In this document: positions 60,718 through 64,000 of the stretch, in pieces | How positions within the stretch are numbered: the stretch's first letter is position 1 | Layout: each line of letters opens with the position of its first letter | DNA from: Clostridium grantii DSM 8605 | Lineage (GTDB): Bacteria > Bacillota > Clostridia > Clostridiales > Clostridiaceae | Direction of reading: 5' to 3' | DNA length: 64,000 bases | NCBI RefSeq assembly: GCF_900129965.1 | Contig: NZ_FQXM01000006.1 | Span: forward strand, 186,001 to 250,000 | Made by a program: the position numbers and the translations under genes | Notes under the pieces: model-generated | Told to the model about the DNA's origin: nothing | Databases searched by the model: none | The model's input: the letters and a program-made list of their open reading frames with translations, nothing else

Positions 60718-61080
60718 CTAGAATTGTAAACCAGCTTCTCTAGCGCCTTCAGCAAGTTCTTTTATTCTTCCGTGATATATAAATCCGCCTCTGTCAAAAA
60801 CAACTTCTGTAATACCATTTTTTAAAGCTTTTTCAGCTACCATAGTACCAACTAATTTAGCTGCTTCTTTATTGTTTCCAACTTTACCTTGGAAATCTTT
60901 ATCTAATGAAGAAGCTGATACTAAAGTAACTCCGTTTATATCATCAATTATTTGAGCATATATGTTTCTTTCACTTCTGTAAACTGCAAGTCTTGGTCTT
61001 GAAGTAGTACCAGATAATTTTTTACGTACTCTTTTGTGACGTCTAACTCTCGCTTTATTGCGATCAGGTTTACTAAACAA
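60718..61080 (-). CDS. rplR: 50S ribosomal protein uL18
   Basis: 120 residues from TTG 61080 (MFSKPDRNKARVRRHKRVR), 8 bases after AAAGGAG; GTG 61089 overlaps that site. FDRGGFIYHGRIKELAEGAREAGL is the conserved end. Binds 5S rRNA. Confidence 0.96.
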   Translation of the reverse strand: MFSKPDRNKARVRRHKRVRKKLSGTTSRPRLAVYRSERNIYAQIIDDINGVTLVSASSLDKDFQGKVGNNKEAAKLVGTMVAEKALKNGITEVVFDRGGFIYHGRIKELAEGAREAGLQF

Positions 61081-61107
61081 TTCACTCACTCCTTTCAGTG
61101 TTTAAAA

Positions 61108-61650
61108 TTATTTCTTACCTGTTTTACCTTCTTTACGTCTAACAACTTCTCCAGCGTATCTAATTCCTTTACCTTTATATGGTTCAGGTTTTCTCCATAC
61201 TCTGATGTTAGCCGCAGCTGATCCAACTTGTTCTTTATCAATTCCTTTTACAATAATTTTTGTATTTTCAGGAACTTCATATTGTATTCCGTCTTCAGCT
61301 ATCATTTCAACAGGATGTGAATATCCAAGGCTTAATACTAATTTTGATCCTTGTAATTGCGCTCTGTAACCTACTCCAACTAATTCCAAAGTTTTTTGGA
61401 ATCCTTGAGAAACACCAACAACCATGTTATTTAACAATGCTCTTGTTAAACCATGTAATGCTCTATGTGTAGCTATATCAGAAGGTCTAGCAACAACAAC
61501 TTGATTATTTTCTATAGATATTTGCATATCTTTATGCATATCTTTTACTAATTCACCTTTTGGGCCTTTAACTGTAACAACGTTATCTGGTGTTACGTCA
61601 ACAGTTACTCCTACAGGTATATCTATTGGAAGTCTACCAATTCTTGACAT
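61108..61650 (-). CDS. rplF: 50S ribosomal protein uL6
   Basis: 180 residues, two related domains, start MSRIGRLPIDIPVGV and end with IRVWRKPEPYKGKGIRYAGE. Located near the GTPase centre. Confidence 0.98.
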   Translation of the reverse strand: MSRIGRLPIDIPVGVTVDVTPDNVVTVKGPKGELVKDMHKDMQISIENNQVVVARPSDIATHRALHGLTRALLNNMVVGVSQGFQKTLELVGVGYRAQLQGSKLVLSLGYSHPVEMIAEDGIQYEVPENTKIIVKGIDKEQVGSAAANIRVWRKPEPYKGKGIRYAGEVVRRKEGKTGKK

Positions 61651-61674
61651 CCTCGCACCTCCTATTCGTCTTAA

Positions 61675-62073
61675 TTACCATACGTAACAAATAACTTCTC
61701 CACCTAATCCAGCGTTTCTTGCATCTCTATCAGTAACAATACCTTTAGATGTAGAAACCATAGCAATTCCTAATCCGTTTAATACTTGTGGTACGTCATC
61801 TTTTTTGCAATAAACTCTTAAGCCAGGTTTTGAAATTCTTTTAAGACCTGTAATAGTTCTTTCACTTGCATTTATATATTTTAGGCCTATTCTTAACATT
61901 TTAACTGGGCCATCTTCGTATTCTTCTAAACCTTTTATATATCCTTCTTTTAACAATATATCTGCGATAGCTCTCTTCACATTTGAAGAAGGTACTTCAA
62001 CTATATCATGTCTAACAACATTTGCATTTCTGATACGAGTCAGCATATCTGCGATAGGGTCTGTCATAACCAT
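61675..62073 (-). CDS. rpsH: 30S ribosomal protein uS8
   Basis: 132 residues. MTDPIADMLTRIRNAN start (two codons earlier, MVM, has the better-spaced GGAGG) and end TDRDARNAGLGGEVICYVW. Binds central 16S rRNA. Confidence 0.98.
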   Translation of the reverse strand: MVMTDPIADMLTRIRNANVVRHDIVEVPSSNVKRAIADILLKEGYIKGLEEYEDGPVKMLRIGLKYINASERTITGLKRISKPGLRVYCKKDDVPQVLNGLGIAMVSTSKGIVTDRDARNAGLGGEVICYVW

Positions 62074-62100
62074 TTTTGTGCCTCCTTTCAGTATCTAATA

Positions 62101-62286
62101 TTACCAGCTTGCTTTTTTACAACCAGGGATTTGTCCCTTGTAAGCTAATTCTCTAAAACATATACGGCATATTCCATATTTTCTAAGTACAGAATGAGGT
62201 CTTCCACAAATTCTACATCTTGTGTAAGCTCTTGTTTGGTACTTAGGAGTTTTACTCCATTTTTCTAACATCGCTTTACGTGCCAA
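62101..62286 (-). CDS. rpsN: 30S ribosomal protein uS14, zinc-binding type
   Basis: 61 residues with two CxxC pairs (CRICGRP and CRICF), so the short zinc-containing form (rpsZ class). End ELAYKGQIPGCKKASW. Between rplE and rpsH. Confidence 0.97.
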   Translation of the reverse strand: MARKAMLEKWSKTPKYQTRAYTRCRICGRPHSVLRKYGICRICFRELAYKGQIPGCKKASW

Positions 62287-62301
62287 GTTTTTCCCTCCTT
62301 A

Positions 62302-62844
62302 TTATTGAGCAAATGGCATCCCAAGATATCTTAGTAACTCTCTAGCTTCTTCATCTGTTTTAGCAGTAGTTACAAATATGATATCCATACCTCTTACTTT
62401 GTCAATTTTATCATATTCAATTTCTGGGAATATAAGTTGTTCTTTAACTCCTAGAGCGTAGTTTCCTCTTCCATCAAATGCTTTTGCCGAAACTCCTCTG
62501 AAGTCTCTAACTCTTGGAAGAGCTATGCTCATTAATTTATCAGCAAACTCATACATTTTTGCTTTTCTAAGAGTTACTTTTAACCCTATTGGCATATTTT
62601 CTCTGATTTTGAAGTTAGCAACAGATTTTTTTGATCTAGTAACTATTGGCTTTTGACCAGCAATAATTTCCATATCTTTCATTGCAATTTCCATTACTTT
62701 TGAATTATCTTTTGCTTCACCTAAACCTATATTAAGTACAATTTTCTCAAGTTTAGGTACTTCCATTATGTTTTTATAACCGAACTTTTCCATTAAAGCA
62801 GGTACTATCTCATCATTGTACTTGTTTTGAAGTCTTGGAATCAT
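62302..62844 (-). CDS. rplE: 50S ribosomal protein uL5
   Basis: 180 residues, start MIPRLQNKYNDEIVPALMEKFGYKN (in part) and end YLGMPFAQ; contacts 5S rRNA and P-site tRNA. Confidence 0.98.
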   Translation of the reverse strand: MIPRLQNKYNDEIVPALMEKFGYKNIMEVPKLEKIVLNIGLGEAKDNSKVMEIAMKDMEIIAGQKPIVTRSKKSVANFKIRENMPIGLKVTLRKAKMYEFADKLMSIALPRVRDFRGVSAKAFDGRGNYALGVKEQLIFPEIEYDKIDKVRGMDIIFVTTAKTDEEARELLRYLGMPFAQ

Positions 62845-62870
62845 TGGGCATCCTCCTTTCGAATAAAAGA

Positions 62871-63185
62871 CTATAGAATTTCGCCGCAGTTTTTACAAAC
62901 TCTAACTTTTGTTCCGTCTTCTAATAATTTCTTACTGATTCTTGTAGCTGACTTACATTTTGTGCAGTATAACATAACTTTTGAGCTATTTATAGCTGCC
63001 TCTTGTTTAACAATTCCACCTTGCATATTTGCTCTGCTTGGTTTAACATGTTTAGTTACTATATGAGCTCCTTCAACTATTACTTTATCAGTCTTAGGAT
63101 ATACTTTTAAAACTTTACCAGTTTTTCCTTTATCTTTACCAGAAATAACTACTACTGTGTCATCTCTTCTTACATGAACTTTAGC
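62871..63185 (-). CDS. rplX: 50S ribosomal protein uL24
   Basis: 104 residues from GTG 63185 (MAKVHVRRDDTVVVISGKDKG), 8 bases after AAGGAGG; GTG 63197 overlaps that site. KOW motif at the start and a CxxC...CKNC zinc-like pair near the C-terminus. Confidence 0.96.
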   Translation of the reverse strand, partial: AKVHVRRDDTVVVISGKDKGKTGKVLKVYPKTDKVIVEGAHIVTKHVKPSRANMQGGIVKQEAAINSSKVMLYCTKCKSATRISKKLLEDGTKVRVCKNCGEIL

Positions 63186-63203
63186 CACTATAGCCACCTC
63201 CTT

Positions 63204-63578
63204 CTAAAGAACTTCTGGTGCTAAAGATAGTATTTTATTATAATCTTTATCTTTTTCTCTTAATTCTCTGGCAATTGGCCCAAATATACGTGTACCTTTA
63301 GGCATTTTGTCATCTTTTATAACTACAGCTGCATTATCATCAAATTTTATGTAAGAACCATCTTTTCTTCTTACACCTCTTTTAGATCTAACTATAACTG
63401 CTTTAATAACGTCACCTTTTTTAACAACACCGCCTGGTGTTGCACTTTTAACGCTGGCAACTATAACGTCTCCTATGTTTCCATACTTTCTTTTCGATCC
63501 GCCTAATACTCTTATGCACATAATTTCTTTTGCACCAGTATTATCTGCGATTTTTAATCGAGTTTGTGGTTGTATCAT
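63204..63578 (-). CDS. rplN: 50S ribosomal protein uL14
   Basis: 124 residues, MIQPQTRLKIADNTGAKEIMCIRVLGGS start (in part) and the usual LREKDYNKILSLAPEVL-like end. Interface protein that contacts 16S rRNA. Confidence 0.98.
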   Translation of the reverse strand: MIQPQTRLKIADNTGAKEIMCIRVLGGSKRKYGNIGDVIVASVKSATPGGVVKKGDVIKAVIVRSKRGVRRKDGSYIKFDDNAAVVIKDDKMPKGTRIFGPIARELREKDKDYNKILSLAPEVL

Positions 63579-63605
63579 ACAAGCGTCCTCCTTTCAACTA
63601 AATGA

Positions 63606-63860
63606 TTATTTAGCTTTTTCAAGAATCTTTACAAGTCTCCATCTTTTATCCTTAGACAATGGTCTTGTTTCCATTATTTGAACTGTATCGTTAAATCCAG
63701 CTTCATTATTCTCATCATGTACTTTGAATTTTTTAGTTCTCTTCATAGTTTTACCGTACAATGGATGACGTACTTTATCTTCTACTGCAACAACTATAGT
63801 TTTATCCATTTTGTCAGATATAACTTTTCCAATTCTTGCTTTTCTTTGTCCTCTTTCCAC
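63606..63860 (-). CDS. rpsQ: 30S ribosomal protein uS17
   Basis: 84 residues from GTG 63860 (MERGQRKARIGKVISDKMDKT), after GGAAGGAGG; the longer open frame to 63899 runs over the rpmC stop and is not likely. End KDKRWRLVKILEKAK. Confidence 0.96.
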   Translation of the reverse strand: MERGQRKARIGKVISDKMDKTIVVAVEDKVRHPLYGKTMKRTKKFKVHDENNEAGFNDTVQIMETRPLSKDKRWRLVKILEKAK

Positions 63861-63882
63861 AGTTAAACCTCCTTCCAGTATG

Positions 63883-64000
63883 CTACTGTTCAAGCTCACT
63901 TAATTCCTTTTGTCTTAAAATAGTCTTAACTTGAGCTATTGATTTCTTTACTTGTTTTATTCTCATAGGGTTTTCTAACTGTCCTGTTGCTAATTGAAAT
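63883..64000 (-). CDS. rpmC: 50S ribosomal protein uL29, 5' end beyond window
   Basis: The last 38 codons are visible: QLATGQLENPMRIKQVKKSI, followed by AQVKTILRQKELSELEQ and a stop at 63883-63885. This is the C-terminal half of L29, in the expected place before rpsQ. The start lies outside the window. Confidence 0.95.
   Translation of the reverse strand, partial: FQLATGQLENPMRIKQVKKSIAQVKTILRQKELSELEQ

Noticed and set aside
1..64000. CRISPR arrays or prophage genes
   Set aside because: No regularly spaced repeats, no cas genes and no phage structural or integrase genes were seen; the only repeats are the palindromic elements and the promoter duplication.

Overview
This window is a chromosomal segment of a low-GC, anaerobic, spore-forming Firmicute, most likely a Clostridium in the broad sense. 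The evidence is the AT-rich sequence with strong AGGAGG-type ribosome binding sites, ptb-buk, a ferredoxin-linked 2-oxoacid oxidoreductase, glycyl-radical chemistry, selenocysteine machinery, a B12-dependent ethanolamine lyase, CwlD and SleB-type spore enzymes, a glmS ribozyme and the clostridial form of the spc/alpha ribosomal operon. I cannot name the species. Most genes are on the minus strand. Both ends cut genes (alr at the left, rpmC at the right).

Layout. 1-3.2 kb: alanine racemase (partial), an EamA-type membrane protein and a LuxR-type regulator. The first two have near-identical upstream promoter regions. Two tandem long palindromic elements follow. 3.2-7.1 kb: glmS behind its self-cleaving ribozyme, then glmM. 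7.1-14.4 kb: a compact ethanolamine system (eutV, eutW, eutA, permease, eutB, eutC) without microcompartment genes, with a readable EutV antitermination leader before eutA. 14.4-15.4 kb: a decayed TnpB-type transposase. 15.4-18.8 kb: a four-subunit 2-oxoacid:ferredoxin oxidoreductase led by a P-loop ATPase gene. 18.9-23.5 kb: selC tRNA, selB, selA and a divergent LysR regulator. 23.8-26.3 kb: an isolated CutC-like glycyl radical enzyme whose stop codon lies inside a third palindromic element. 26.5-32.8 kb: ilvD, an AraC-type response regulator with a cupin-PocR histidine kinase, then ptb-buk. 33-36.7 kb: a COG2509 flavoprotein and the c-di-AMP pair cdaA-cdaR. 36.9-40 kb: an orphan envelope protein, a SleB-type hydrolase, a pyridine-nucleotide-motif-less thioredoxin reductase and thioredoxin behind a CsoR-like operator. 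40-49.4 kb: a sigma/anti-sigma/lipoprotein operon, glucan phosphorylase, two-subunit fumarase, an unknown gene, cwlD and a Na/Pi transporter. 49.6-64 kb: rpsI-rplM-truA-ecfTA2A1 and the spc/alpha operon up to rpmC.

How the parts fit. Ethanolamine is deaminated to acetaldehyde and ammonia. Branched-chain 2-oxoacids made with IlvD or from amino acids can be oxidised to acyl-CoA by the ferredoxin enzyme and cashed in for ATP by Ptb-Buk. Reduced ferredoxin may feed the unusual thioredoxin reductase. The sel genes supply selenoproteins encoded outside this window. The features I find most worth testing are the palindromic element family, the CutC-like enzyme with one altered active-site residue and no local activase, the CsoR-like operator on the thioredoxin genes, and the P-loop ATPase tied to the oxidoreductase operon.
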